From positions 21,585 to 85,584 of the forward strand of contig JALOON010000021.1 of assembly GCA_025454405.1 (NCBI GenBank): a stretch of 64,000 nt of DNA, given 5' to 3'. A program made the translations under genes and the position numbers. The stretch's first letter is position 1. Each line of letters begins with the position of its first letter. This document shows, piece by piece, positions 46,792 through 56,894 of the stretch. Source of the stretch: Oscillatoriaceae cyanobacterium Prado104 (lineage in GTDB: Bacteria; Cyanobacteriota; Cyanobacteriia; Cyanobacteriales; Microcoleaceae). Below the pieces are notes generated by a model that made no database searches, was not told the origin of the DNA, and saw nothing but the letters and a program-made list of their open reading frames with translations.

Positions 46792-49700
46792 CTACAAAAC
46801 TTGCTGCGGCGCGATCGGGATTTCAATAACAAACTCAGTACCCTCAAAAGGTGCAGAAACGCAGCTCAATTTTCCGCCGTGGGAACTGACAACAATCGAG
46901 TGAGAAATAGACAATCCCAAACCCGTTCCCGAACCTACGGGCTTAGTAGTAAAAAACGGATCGAAAATTTTATTCAGCACTTCCTTAGTCATGCCGGGGC
47001 CGCTATCGGCAATTCTAATTATAGCAGAATTGCGATCGCTCGCCTCCGTAAAAATCGTAATGCTGGGATTATTTTGAGTTTTTTGAGGGCAATCTCTCGC
47101 CAACTCCAAAGCATCGATCGCATTTGTCAAAATATTCATAAATACCTGATTCAACTGCGATGCATAACAGGTAATTAATGGCAGTTTGCCGTACTTTTTC
47201 ACCACCTCAATTCCCAAACGCCCGCCCTCTTTCCGCAAGCGCGGCTGCAATAGCATCACCGTACTGTCAATACCTTGATGGATGTCCACCGACTTCATTT
47301 CTGCTTCGTCAAGGCGCGAGAAATTCCGCAAACTGAGCACGATATCGCGGATTCTTTCGGCTCCAACTTTCATCGAATCCAGCAATTTTTGCAAATCTTC
47401 AATCAAAAATTCCAGTTCGATTGCTTCGATTTCCTCGGCAATTTCCTCTACAGGTGCGGGATAGTGTTGTTGGTAAAGTTCGATCAGTTTTAGCAAATCT
47501 TGCACGTACTCGCTGGCGGGCGTCAAATTGCCGTAAATAAAACTCACCGGATTGTTAATTTCGTGAGCTACCCCAGCTACCATTTGTCCCAAACTCGACA
47601 TTTTTTCGGTTTGAATTAATTGAGCTTGAGTCAATTTCAACTCCCGCAAAGTTTGCTCGACGCGCTCGTTTTTCTCCTTTAACTCCTGAGTGCGTTCTCT
47701 CACTTTTTGTTCCACAGAATCGTAAAGCAGGGCATTGTCTAAGGAAATCGCAACTTGAGAAGACAGCAGCCTTAAAACTTCCAACCTGTGCGGGGTAAAC
47801 GCGCCGACTGTTAAGTTGTTTTCTAAGTACAGAATGCCGATTAATTTGCCTTGATTGACTATCGGCGTGCACAACAAAGACTTGAGTTGGTGTTTGAGGA
47901 CGTAAGGATCGCTAGTAAATCTCCCCTCAACCGCCGCATTACTCAATACTAAGTCCGATCGAGTTCTTTCTACGTAATTGATGACTGTCACGGGCAAATC
48001 TTCGCATTCCTCAACGGGCGTAAATTGCAGCACTGCAACGTCTTCGGCAACTACAGAAGCTTGAGCGGCAATTAACAGTTTACCATCTCTGAGTAAAATC
48101 AAAAATCCCAATTGAGCGCCTGCATTTTCCAAAGAAATTCTCATCAAAGAAGCGAGCAACTTATCGAGGACAATTTCGCTCGAAATTGCTAGGGATGCTT
48201 TCATTACAGTTGCTAAATCCAAGACTCTCGCATCGCTGCCGGTGGAAGTGTGAATGGTTGTGGTAGTTTGATTGTTAGCAAAACTGCCGTTAAGCGGCGT
48301 CATTTCGCGCAACTGCGGGTACTTTTCTTCCAAATCTTCAACTTTGCGGATTGCACCCCAGCGCAAATAGCAAGAGTGAGCCTCGCGCAAGTGGATTTTG
48401 GCATAACTGTATTTGCCTTTACTCAACCAAAATTTAGCTGCTAGTTCGTTGGCAAGAGCTTCATTTTGAATGAACTCATTTTCTTGAGCTAAAGTAATGG
48501 AAAAGTCATACAAATCTACAGCTTCCGAGTCTTTTTTGGAAATTCTGGCGATTTCTGCTTGGACTAAAACGTACTTGTGCAGGAAGTTTTCGGGACAGTT
48601 ATCCGCCCAAATTTTCATTTGTTTTTGATTGGCATCTAACTTCTGCAAATATTCATTTTGCTTGCTGCGCGACGCAGTGGGATAGACTGCTGCTAAGACT
48701 AAAGAAAAGAAGAAATTCCATTCGGTAGCCGGGATTGCTGCAGTAATAAAAGATAGCTGCTTTTCGACTTCTAAAGCTAGTTGCAGCGCTTCTTTGAAGT
48801 TGCCGTACCAGTACATTACCTGGCATTTGCGGATTTGGTACAGGCATAGCGAGTAGAGGTTTTGATGGGCTTGGCAGTTGTAGACATATTCGGCTTCGGT
48901 GATTTCTTCGCTGCCAAATATCAACTTTTCAGGAGTCAGTTTGCTCAAGTTGCAGAGGATTAATTCTACACCTAATAATGTATCGGTAACGAGTTGATTT
49001 TTGGTTTTTTGGCTGAACTGCAAGTACCTGCTGGTATCTGCAAGCACCTGCGCTATTTCTTTGCCTTGAAACAATGAGTTGGCGATGCGATTTGACAGGA
49101 TGTAACCTGCGTATTCTAAATCTCCCGATTCTAATGCTGCTTGATATCCTTCGTTGCTAATCGTGTGGGAATCTTTGATGTGGTTGAACCAGTAATAAAA
49201 CATACTGACTAGGGACGAACAAGCCCGGCATTGTAAGCCGATATTGCCGGATTTTTCGCTTAAATTCAGCGACAGCAAGCCGAATTGATAGGCGGTTTGG
49301 TAATCTCCCGATACGGCGTTTAAAAACATTCCGTAACCAGCGTAGCAGAGAGATGCTTCCGGTACTAAACCGTATTTGAGAGACAGGTTGACTCCTTTTA
49401 AAACGCTGACTTTCCACAAATCTGGGTTGTTGAGGTAAGCTGATGTCAGCAAGTTGGTGATTAATTTGACTGCTACTTTTTTATCGGGTACAGTCATTTC
49501 GGGAGCGTCAATTAGGGAAGCAATTTCACGATCGGCCAAAAATGCTTTGGCTGCGGCAAATTCTTCGGAAATGACTGTTTGCAGTCCGTCTAGCGGCAAG
49601 TCAATTCCCAGCAAATTCAAGGCTTTGATGCCGCATTTAACTGCTTCTTCGTACTTCGCCCGCAAGGTATACTGCACGATGAGCAGGTTGTAAATTTCTA

Positions 49701-52302
49701 CCTTTTCTAAGGGCGATCGGGCTTTTTCTAAGGTAATGTTGATAAATTCTTCTGACTTATCGAAATAGCCGTTTAAATACTCGACGCTGGCGCGCTCGAT
49801 GTGCAATGCAAAGGCTAAATCGTAATAGGAATCCCAAATATCCCCCTTCAAGCCGTCCATTCCTGCTGTTAAATACTGCAAAGCAGCAACGTAAGCAGTG
49901 GCATCTTTTGCCCTGCGGGCGGCATCTAAATTCAATGTTGCTAATTCGATCAATTCTCGATCGTCCGCAATCAAACTGCGAGCTACATTCAAATGATCGA
50001 CTAATTCAAAGATTCTGTCTGCCCGATATTCAGCAGGCGTATTTTCTAAGATTTGCCTGCCGATTTTCAGATGAACTGCCTTTTTTTGCGAATCGTCAAT
50101 CAAAGCATAAGCAGCTTGTTGGACGCGATCGTGCAAAAATTTATAATTGAGAATCAACAGCGGAAATAGCACGTAATCTAACGACTTGCTTTCCAATTCT
50201 GAAGTCGGCAAAATCAATCCCGACTTAATTGCCGGCAGCAACTGCGAAAAAGTTTCCGACGCTTCTTTCTCATTAATTAAAGACAGCGTATTTAAATCAA
50301 ATTCATTGCCCAAACAAGCCACTAAACGCAAAACCTGCTGCGTCGGACTCGGCAATTTTCTCAACTTTTGCACCATCAAATCTACTACATTATCAGTGAT
50401 CGCGCACTGCTCGATTTGACCGATTTCCCAATGCCAGCCGCCTTTACTCCCCGCTTGCGGCGGGTGAAAAACTAGCAAGTTTTCCTGATAAAGTGTGTGC
50501 AAGAATTGATTGACAAAAAACGGATTGCCGTCTGTTTTGCTTACCACCAATTCAGCCAAAGGTTTTACTGATTTTCTGTCGCTGTGCAAAGTCTCGGCAA
50601 TCAAATGAGTGATCTGTTCCACTCCCAGCGGCAGCAACGCAATCTCATTGATAATCGCTTCCTGATTTCGCAGCGTTTCCACAGTCATCATTAAAGGATG
50701 AGTGGGACTGACTTCATTATCGCGGTAAGCGCCAATTAAAAACAGGTACTGCGTCGCTTCATCCGTCATCATCAACTCGATTAACTTGAGAGTTGCAGAA
50801 TCCGCCCACTGCAAATCGTCGAGAAAAATTACCAGCGGGTGTTCCGGCTGGCAAAACACCCGAATGAAATTTTGAAAGACTAAATTAAAACGGTTGAGAG
50901 ATTCCGTCGGCCCCAATTCAGCAACGGGAGATTGAGCCCCGACAATCAGTTCGACTTCGGGAATCACGTCGATGATAATTTGTCCGTTTTGCCCGAAGGA
51001 ATTGCGCAGTTTTTCCCGCCAAACTGCTAATTGCGCTTCGCTTTCCGTCAGCAGTTGCCGCACCAATTCCGAAAAAGCGCTAACAACTGCCGAGTAAGGA
51101 ATCGTCCGCTTGTATTGGTCGAATTTTCCCCAAATAAAATAGCCCCGCCTGCGGGTAATCGGTTTGTCTAAAATTTTGACCATTGCCGATTTGCCGATGC
51201 CAGAATAACCGGCAATTAGCATCATCTCGCTGCGGGATTTGTGTTCGCCTCGCGTGCGCACCGCATGAGTAACTTCTGTGGTGGAACCCGATTCTTTCTT
51301 AACTACTGAAATCTGGGAATGTTCGGTGCGGTACGATCGATTGTGGGTTGATGCTACCCGTTCAAAAGCAGCTAACAAAGTTTCAACTTCTCGTTCCCTG
51401 CCGTAAAGTTTTTGAGGGATTTGAAACTTGTCGGAAATATCTTGACTGCCAAGAGCAAACTCGGCAATAAATCCCGATGTTTGCAATTGAAACAAACAAG
51501 ATTCCAAATCGGCTTTCAGTCCCCAGGCACTTTGATAGCGATCCTCAGCCGCTTTTGCTAGCAATTTCATCACGATGTCCGAAACCGCTTGAGGAATTTC
51601 CGGTGCAATTTCGTTGAGGGGTACTGGTTGTTTGGCAATGTGACAGTGAACCAACTCCATCGGATCGGTAGTGCTAAAAGGCAGTTGTCCTGCGAGCACT
51701 TCGTAGAAGGTGACACCTAAGGAATAAAAGTCCGTGCGGTAATCGACTACCCTGTTCATTCTGCCCGTTTGTTCGGGCGACATATATGCTAAAGTGCCTT
51801 CTAAAAAATTCGGATTCTTATTGGTAATATTTTCGTTTTCTGAATCAGTGGAAATGCTAAAATCAATTAATTTTACCGTGCCTGTCGCCGGATTAAAAAC
51901 GATATTTGCCGGGTTAATATCTTTGTGAATTACATTCTTTGCGTGAATTTCTCCCAAGGTTTCTGCAACTTTGATGGCCGTTGTCAAAAATCCTAAAATT
52001 GTAAATTTCTGGGAATTCATGAATATTCTTAAAGATTCGCCACCAAAATCTTCTAAAATCATTGCCAGACTGTTTCTCACAGGCTGCAACTTGTAGACCT
52101 TGACAACACCATCCAGGCTCAAATTTGCCGTAATTTCGTATTCGCGCCTGTATCTATTTAATTCTTCTGGAGTCGGATAATCTTCTTTGATAATTTTGAT
52201 AATAACAGGTTGATTGTCCTGCTCGTTGCGGCCGCGGTACACCAGGGAGGTACTGCTTTCATAAATCAGAGCGAGAACTGCAACGCCGGGAATTGCCATC
52301 AT
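46792..52302 (-). CDS. Ser/Thr kinase - ATPase - GAF - histidine kinase multidomain sensor
   Basis: 1836 residues. An N-terminal protein kinase (about 10-275) has Lys36 (VIIKIIK), His126-Lys-Asp128 (VIHKDINPANI) and Asp147 in DFS (DFG variant usual in this family). A predicted-ATPase module (about 295-650) follows, with Walker A GYSGIGKS (365-372), then a long helical TPR-like region (about 700-1300), GAF (about 1365-1525) and a coiled coil. The histidine kinase has His1580 in GVAHEINNPVSF, an N-box ILTNAIDAL and the end TGLGLSIS. This is the fused 'predicted ATPase' sensor class abundant in filamentous cyanobacteria. There are no membrane segments. The kinase core is a close paralogue of that at 9457-11646. 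Ligand and output are unknown. Confidence 0.93.
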   Translation of the reverse strand: MMAIPGVAVLALIYESSTSLVYRGRNEQDNQPVIIKIIKEDYPTPEELNRYRREYEITANLSLDGVVKVYKLQPVRNSLAMILEDFGGESLRIFMNSQKFTILGFLTTAIKVAETLGEIHAKNVIHKDINPANIVFNPATGTVKLIDFSISTDSENENITNKNPNFLEGTLAYMSPEQTGRMNRVVDYRTDFYSLGVTFYEVLAGQLPFSTTDPMELVHCHIAKQPVPLNEIAPEIPQAVSDIVMKLLAKAAEDRYQSAWGLKADLESCLFQLQTSGFIAEFALGSQDISDKFQIPQKLYGREREVETLLAAFERVASTHNRSYRTEHSQISVVKKESGSTTEVTHAVRTRGEHKSRSEMMLIAGYSGIGKSAMVKILDKPITRRRGYFIWGKFDQYKRTIPYSAVVSAFSELVRQLLTESEAQLAVWREKLRNSFGQNGQIIIDVIPEVELIVGAQSPVAELGPTESLNRFNLVFQNFIRVFCQPEHPLVIFLDDLQWADSATLKLIELMMTDEATQYLFLIGAYRDNEVSPTHPLMMTVETLRNQEAIINEIALLPLGVEQITHLIAETLHSDRKSVKPLAELVVSKTDGNPFFVNQFLHTLYQENLLVFHPPQAGSKGGWHWEIGQIEQCAITDNVVDLMVQKLRKLPSPTQQVLRLVACLGNEFDLNTLSLINEKEASETFSQLLPAIKSGLILPTSELESKSLDYVLFPLLILNYKFLHDRVQQAAYALIDDSQKKAVHLKIGRQILENTPAEYRADRIFELVDHLNVARSLIADDRELIELATLNLDAARRAKDATAYVAALQYLTAGMDGLKGDIWDSYYDLAFALHIERASVEYLNGYFDKSEEFINITLEKARSPLEKVEIYNLLIVQYTLRAKYEEAVKCGIKALNLLGIDLPLDGLQTVISEEFAAAKAFLADREIASLIDAPEMTVPDKKVAVKLITNLLTSAYLNNPDLWKVSVLKGVNLSLKYGLVPEASLCYAGYGMFLNAVSGDYQTAYQFGLLSLNLSEKSGNIGLQCRACSSLVSMFYYWFNHIKDSHTISNEGYQAALESGDLEYAGYILSNRIANSLFQGKEIAQVLADTSRYLQFSQKTKNQLVTDTLLGVELILCNLSKLTPEKLIFGSEEITEAEYVYNCQAHQNLYSLCLYQIRKCQVMYWYGNFKEALQLALEVEKQLSFITAAIPATEWNFFFSLVLAAVYPTASRSKQNEYLQKLDANQKQMKIWADNCPENFLHKYVLVQAEIARISKKDSEAVDLYDFSITLAQENEFIQNEALANELAAKFWLSKGKYSYAKIHLREAHSCYLRWGAIRKVEDLEEKYPQLREMTPLNGSFANNQTTTTIHTSTGSDARVLDLATVMKASLAISSEIVLDKLLASLMRISLENAGAQLGFLILLRDGKLLIAAQASVVAEDVAVLQFTPVEECEDLPVTVINYVERTRSDLVLSNAAVEGRFTSDPYVLKHQLKSLLCTPIVNQGKLIGILYLENNLTVGAFTPHRLEVLRLLSSQVAISLDNALLYDSVEQKVRERTQELKEKNERVEQTLRELKLTQAQLIQTEKMSSLGQMVAGVAHEINNPVSFIYGNLTPASEYVQDLLKLIELYQQHYPAPVEEIAEEIEAIELEFLIEDLQKLLDSMKVGAERIRDIVLSLRNFSRLDEAEMKSVDIHQGIDSTVMLLQPRLRKEGGRLGIEVVKKYGKLPLITCYASQLNQVFMNILTNAIDALELARDCPQKTQNNPSITIFTEASDRNSAIIRIADSGPGMTKEVLNKIFDPFFTTKPVGSGTGLGLSISHSIVVSSHGGKLSCVSAPFEGTEFVIEIPIAPQQVL

Positions 52303-52835
52303 AGTTGGGTTCTCAAAAAATTAGGTGTGCTTGGTCGATGTACCCTCCATTATCACCCAAGTGCTATTTTTTGGGATGTGTGGGAAAGCAAGCCTTGACG
52401 GCAAAGGGGGGGTGCTGCTGTCGGTAGGTTTTGTTGTTGTCTGGCGGGCAGCTAGGTAAAGAAAAGCACAAATATTGGACTTGCGCAAGGGGGCATACTA
52501 TTTTAGATTTTAGATTTTCGATTGTCGATCGGACGCAGCGATTATTAAATGTCGGCTGTCCGCTATTAAAACAGGGATTTAAACCGCGTTAAAAATCCGC
52601 CGGTTGAGGGCGGAAGATGGGGACCTGAATATTTCAGTCCCGGACGCAAAAATTAGTTTGACACGCTATTAATGACCGTAAGGTGCGCGCTGCGCACCCT
52701 ACACAAGCGAGTGAGTGGGTAAGTCCCGATTTACTAAAACCCTAATTTTTCGTACTAGGTGTCCTTACCTTCCGAGAAAATACGCAACACTTGCAGTTCG
52801 ATCGCACTCTTTAAACTTAGAACTCCTAACTAAAT
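52303..52835. other. Intergenic region with GGTGCGC palindrome
   Basis: 530 bp without a gene. A perfect hairpin GGTGCGC-GCT-GCGCACC lies at 52682-52698 within TAAGGTGCGCGCTGCGCACC, a widespread cyanobacterial repeat. TTTTAGA units are at about 52500-52515. No promoter or terminator is clear. Confidence 0.55.
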
Positions 52836-53276
52836 TCAGTCATCTACCCGCCGGCTTGAATAGTAACCTTTAATCTCGGAGTTAAAAAATCTGCCCGTAG
52901 AATCAGCATCTTGCAGGGATTCCCAAATTTCCGGTTCTACATCGCTGTATTGATAAACCGAACCGTTGCTAAATTCTACCTGCAAAACTTGCTCCTCTTC
53001 ATTGTATCCGATCGCTCTTGCCATTGCGGAATTTACGGGTTCCATCGCGATCGGTTCGCAGCTTGCAGCAATTTCTGGCAGTTCAATACCCGCGCTGAGT
53101 TCGGCTGCATCGGCATTCGCAATAAAATCGATCGTTTGCAAGCCGTGGAGTGCAGCTTCGGGAGCGGCAATTTCAATAAACTCCACTGATTCCCCGCGAT
53201 CGATTAACAGTCCTAATTGACCGTTAGAGTGACCGACTGCTAATACATTGCTCAAATCTATTTTGGATAGTTTCAT
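52836..53276 (-). CDS. KTSC-domain protein
   Basis: 146 residues. The C-terminal ~65 residues form a KTSC domain (SAMARAIGYNEEEQVLQVEF, GSVYQYSDVEPEIWESL, GRFFNSEIKGYYSSRR), a small fold found in nucleic-acid-associated proteins such as lysyl-tRNA synthetase fusions. The N-terminal ~80 residues (KIDLSNVLAVGHSNGQLGLLID) look like a separate beta-rich domain I do not recognise. It is a single gene. No catalytic residues are evident, and an RNA- or protein-binding role is only suggested by the family. Confidence 0.85.
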   Translation of the reverse strand: MKLSKIDLSNVLAVGHSNGQLGLLIDRGESVEFIEIAAPEAALHGLQTIDFIANADAAELSAGIELPEIAASCEPIAMEPVNSAMARAIGYNEEEQVLQVEFSNGSVYQYSDVEPEIWESLQDADSTGRFFNSEIKGYYSSRRVDD

Positions 53277-53942
53277 GAGATTTACCCAGTGATTTTTGTC
53301 GCGTCAATATCTCCCCTACATTGCTAGTTTTGCCGCAAGGGAAATAGTGGATTAATTAACAGTTTATTTTGAGTTGTCTAAAAAGTCAATACAGGTAGCT
53401 TGCAAAATTTATCGGACAAATCTAGATGTCAGGTGCGCTGCATTTAACGAATTAGTCCCGAACGCACGGGCCAGCTTGAAACCGGGTTTTTTGCAAAAAT
53501 TCTAGGCTGTAGTCGGCTATTCAAGTAACAACCCGGTTTCTTTGGTTTGATGCGCAAGTTTGGGTTAACAGAAATCTTGCACTTGTGGCAGAAACCGGGT
53601 TTCTGGCCTAAACTCTGCCACAAAACCTATAATTCCCCGTCAGAAACCCGGTTTCTCAAAGATTGTTGGGGATGCTGCCAAAGTAAAAGTTAATAAACTT
53701 TGCAATTTGTCTAACAAAAGTTGACGATAGATTAAGAATTATTGCTGCAAGTAAAAGTAAAGTTATTTTAAGAACGAGTACAATCCCAAGCAGCAAAGAA
53801 TTTGAAAATGGCAGGCGGCTGTAAATCTTAATAAAAAGTCAAGCCGTAAAGAATTCATCTAGTGGGAAAATCGGAAACGGCATGAAAATTTAGCATAATC
53901 GCCCGATCGAACATTTCCAGCAAAAACAACGGAGAAAACACT
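53277..53942. repeat. Intergenic region with AAACCCGGTTTC palindromes upstream of chlB
   Basis: Four copies of the near-palindrome AGAAACCGGGTTTCT lie at about 53478-53492, 53530-53541, 53590-53605 and 53641-53656, in both orientations. The same word forms a hairpin at 62745-62810. The chlB ribosome-binding site GGAGA starts at 53931. The chlB promoter must lie in this region but I cannot identify it confidently. Confidence 0.65.
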
Positions 53943-55469
53943 ATGAAATTGGCTTATTGGATGTACGCAGGCCCCGCCCACATCGGCACCCTTCGCGTTG
54001 CCAGTTCCTTCAAAAACGTCCATGCCATCATGCACGCGCCCCTGGGAGACGACTATTTCAACGTCATGCGATCGATGTTAGAAAGGGAACGCGACTTTAC
54101 CCCAGTAACTACCAGCGTCGTTGACAGACACGTACTCGCCCGCGGTTCCCAGGAAAAAGTGGTGGACAACATCACGCGCAAAGATGCTGAAGAAAACCCT
54201 GATTTAATCGTGTTGACTCCGACTTGCACCTCTAGCATTTTGCAAGAAGATTTGGAAAACTTCGTTAACCGAGCTCAATTGGATGCCAAAGGCGATGTCA
54301 TGCTAGCCGATGTCAACCATTACCGAGTTAACGAACTGCAAGCGGCCGATCGAACTTTAGATCAAATCGTCCAATTTTACATCAACAAAGCGCGCAAAAA
54401 AAGCGATTTAGTAGAAGCTAAAAGCGAAAAACCTTCTGTCAATATCATCGGGATGTCTACGCTGGGTTTCCACAACCAACATGACTGCACCGAGTTGAAG
54501 CGTTTGATGGCAGATTTGGGAATTGAAGTCAATGAAGTTATTCCCGAAGGCGCTTCGGTTCACAACTTAAAAAGACTGCCGCGCGCTTGGTTTAACCTAG
54601 TTCCTTATCGGGAATTGGGAATGATGGCGGCGAGTTATTTGGAAAAAGAATTCGGCACTCCTTGCGTGGATATTACGCCGATGGGTGTGGTGGAAACTGC
54701 GCGCTGCATTCGCAAGATCCAGCAAGTTTTGAACGCCCAAGGTGCGGATGTTGATTATGAAGATTTTATCGACCGACAAACGCGGTTTGTATCGCAAGCT
54801 GCTTGGTTTTCAAGGTCGATCGACTGTCAAAATTTAACAGGCAAAAAAGCCGTCGTATTTGGCGACAATACGCACGCGGCGGCGATGACGAAAATTTTGG
54901 CTCGCGAGATGGGAATCCACGTTGTGTGGGCGGGAACCTATTGCAAATACGATGCTGATTGGTTCCGGGAACAGGTAAGCGAGTATTGCGATGAAGTAAT
55001 TATTACCGACGATCACGGGGCAATCGGAGATGCGATCGCGAAAGCCGAACCTTCGGCGATTTTCGGCACGCAAATGGAACGCCATGTCGGCAAGCGGTTG
55101 GATATTCCTTGCGGGGTAATTGCCGCACCGATTCACGTCCAAAATTTCCCGATCGGCTACAAGCCATTTTTGGGTTATGAAGGTACGAATCAGTGTGTAG
55201 ATTTGGTCTACAATTCCTTTACTTTGGGCATGGAAGATCACTTGCTGGAAATCTTCGGCGGCCACGATACGAAGGAAGTGATTCACAAGGGAATTTCGGC
55301 GGATTCCGACATGACTTGGACGAAAGACGGACAGGCGGAATTGAATAAAATTCCCGGTTTTGTGCGGGGTAAAGTGAAGCGAAATACTGAGAAATTTGCG
55401 CGCGATCGAGGGATTTCGCAAATTACCGTTGAGGTGTTGTACGCGGCTAAGGAAGCTGTCGGCGCGTAG
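53943..55469 (+). CDS. chlB: Light-independent protochlorophyllide reductase subunit B
   Basis: 508 residues, full length. With ChlN it forms the nitrogenase-like catalytic component that reduces ring D of protochlorophyllide in the dark, receiving electrons from ChlL. Key residues are present: Asp36 (GDDYF), the known unusual aspartate ligand of the [4Fe-4S] cluster, Cys95 in TPTCTSS and Asp274, the proposed proton donor. The C-terminal domain ([20 protein letters not shown] to [16 protein letters not shown]) is complete. GGAGA lies before the ATG. ChlN and ChlL are not adjacent, which is common in cyanobacteria. Confidence 0.98.
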   Translation: MKLAYWMYAGPAHIGTLRVASSFKNVHAIMHAPLGDDYFNVMRSMLERERDFTPVTTSVVDRHVLARGSQEKVVDNITRKDAEENPDLIVLTPTCTSSILQEDLENFVNRAQLDAKGDVMLADVNHYRVNELQAADRTLDQIVQFYINKARKKSDLVEAKSEKPSVNIIGMSTLGFHNQHDCTELKRLMADLGIEVNEVIPEGASVHNLKRLPRAWFNLVPYRELGMMAASYLEKEFGTPCVDITPMGVVETARCIRKIQQVLNAQGADVDYEDFIDRQTRFVSQAAWFSRSIDCQNLTGKKAVVFGDNTHAAAMTKILAREMGIHVVWAGTYCKYDADWFREQVSEYCDEVIITDDHGAIGDAIAKAEPSAIFGTQMERHVGKRLDIPCGVIAAPIHVQNFPIGYKPFLGYEGTNQCVDLVYNSFTLGMEDHLLEIFGGHDTKEVIHKGISADSDMTWTKDGQAELNKIPGFVRGKVKRNTEKFARDRGISQITVEVLYAAKEAVGA

Positions 55470-55527
55470 TTAGTTGTAGGGTGGGCATTTGCCCACCTTA
55501 CTTACACTAATTGCTAGCTAAAAAAAC

Positions 55528-56190
55528 TCATCCTTCCATTTCACTAATCACATCTTGGTTAATTTCTGCAACAGCAAAAACACATCTCATATATTCAATC
55601 AAGATTCCAGTAAATATAAACAATGCAACAGAATCGATGGCAGCAGAATTTGATAAAAAAAGTCGATTGAACTCTTCTCTTTTGTTTTTACCGTGGGAGA
55701 AGTGGCCATATACAAACAAGTCTAGTATTTTCCTGTTAGTTAATTTATTACCCGAAGCAAAAGCATCATTTAATGGTTGTGTAAAAATTTCATTAATGTT
55801 ACTAGCAAGTATTCTTTCGGGGTTGGTATTTTGGGCAGATATTACAAGAGGTGAGTCACTATCAAGATACTTGTTTAACTCATTTCTAATTTGGTTAAAT
55901 TTCTTCTTGTTTTCTTGAGATGTGGCTAAGTTATCGTAAAGGGCTTTCATCTTACGAAAGGATACATCTTCGTTATCTTGCATAAAAAATCTTATTGTTA
56001 AAACACAAGCAGCAAGCGATTCATAATCGGGTCCTTCAACTGTAATTTGATATCTTCCCGATTTTTCAGGGCTTTGTGTAAATCCCAATTTTATTTCATG
56101 AAGCGATTCCATAAACCTCTTATATTTGTTTAAGGTGTCGGCTTTTTCGTTAAAATATTTTAAGGTTTCTAAGGGTTCTAAGTGATTCAT
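55528..56190 (-). CDS. Uncharacterised 220-residue protein
   Basis: I do not recognise this family. The protein is mostly helical in appearance (FNEKADTLNKYKRFMESL, NKKKFNQIRNELNKYLD), with a hydrophobic C-terminal segment (DSVALFIFTGILIEYMRCVF) that could be a membrane helix or buried helix. It is noticeably AT-rich compared with chlB next door, consistent with recent acquisition. ATG at 56190 is the first in frame. It lies between chlB and a toxin-antitoxin locus, in an accessory-looking island; an abortive-infection-like function is possible but unsupported. Confidence 0.65.
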   Translation of the reverse strand: MNHLEPLETLKYFNEKADTLNKYKRFMESLHEIKLGFTQSPEKSGRYQITVEGPDYESLAACVLTIRFFMQDNEDVSFRKMKALYDNLATSQENKKKFNQIRNELNKYLDSDSPLVISAQNTNPERILASNINEIFTQPLNDAFASGNKLTNRKILDLFVYGHFSHGKNKREEFNRLFLSNSAAIDSVALFIFTGILIEYMRCVFAVAEINQDVISEMEG

Positions 56191-56301
56191 ACAAAAATAT
56201 TGACTAAGTAGTTGTCATCTAAATAGTAGCATCAATTCCAAAATTTATCCAGCACCACCTGTAGAGAAGATATTGCCCTTCTCAAACCAAGCGCGAGCCC
56301 C

Positions 56302-56409
56302 TTAAACTGGTACTTGCACTAACCGCATGACATCTTCTCCCAGTCTAGTAAAATCATTGTCAGAGAAATTTTCCAGTTTTTCAACAAGTTTTTCTTTGAG
56401 AGGTATCAC
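56302..56409 (-). CDS. Possible small antitoxin-like protein (35 aa)
   Basis: A GTG-initiated frame encodes a 35-residue peptide (VIPLKEKLVEKLENFSDNDF near the start). The N-terminus resembles the first helix of small cyanobacterial antitoxin-like proteins, but the chain is short and may be a truncated remnant. AAGGGA lies about eleven bases upstream. It is convergent with nothing obvious; treat as tentative. Confidence 0.35.
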   Translation of the reverse strand: MIPLKEKLVEKLENFSDNDFTRLGEDVMRLVQVPV

Positions 56410-56558
56410 GGCTATTTTTCCCTTAGCTAACCTGAAAATACATTCAGTTTAACACGAGGGACGATCGATCGCCTTTCTCAAACCAAGCGCGTGAAGCGAA
56501 GCTATCCCGTTCGCGAAGCGTTCCCGAAGGGTAGGAAATCGCCCGCTATAAAAATTGC

Positions 56559-56564
56559 TATAAT
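56559..56564 (+). promoter_or_regulatory. TATAAT -10 box of the TacA/TacT operon
   Basis: A perfect TATAAT lies 37 bases before the antitoxin start. It is in a GCTATAA-AAATTGCTATAAT direct repeat that could be an operator, as these antitoxins repress their own promoter. No good -35 is visible. Confidence 0.4.
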
Positions 56565-56600
56565 ATCAGATGAGCCAATCTTGCTCTCCTGAAAAAAATC

Positions 56601-56891
56601 ATGTCAACTCCTACGCAAACCTCCCAAACAACCACCATTGAGATAACACTCAATCGAGAACAACAAGAACTGCTAGAACAAGCAGCTACCCTGTGGGGTC
56701 TTAGTTTGAGCGAGTACCTGCTTCAAGTTGCTCTAAATCTAGCCGAAGAAGTGCAACTTAAACCAGAACGGCTTGTTCTTTCCGAAGCCAACTGGGAAAT
56801 TGTTACCTCAGCGATTGAAAACCCACCAGAACTTAATTCTAAGCTGAAAGCAGCGATCGCAAGGTATCGGCAAGAATACAAACGCAAATAA
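56601..56891 (+). CDS. DUF1778 (TacA-type) antitoxin
   Basis: 96 residues. The N-terminal ribbon-helix-helix region (TIEITLNREQQELLEQAATL, then SLSEYLLQVALNLAEE) is typical of DUF1778/TacA antitoxins, which bind their promoter, and a C-terminal extension (VLSEANWEIVTSAIENPP) is the toxin-neutralising tail. The toxin gene starts three bases after its stop. The pair is expected to be autoregulated from the TATAAT at 56559. Confidence 0.88.
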   Translation: MSTPTQTSQTTTIEITLNREQQELLEQAATLWGLSLSEYLLQVALNLAEEVQLKPERLVLSEANWEIVTSAIENPPELNSKLKAAIARYRQEYKRK

Positions 56892-56894
56892 ATA

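Noticed and set aside
54834..55421. 195-codon minus-strand frame
   Set aside because: Antisense shadow of the well-supported chlB gene.
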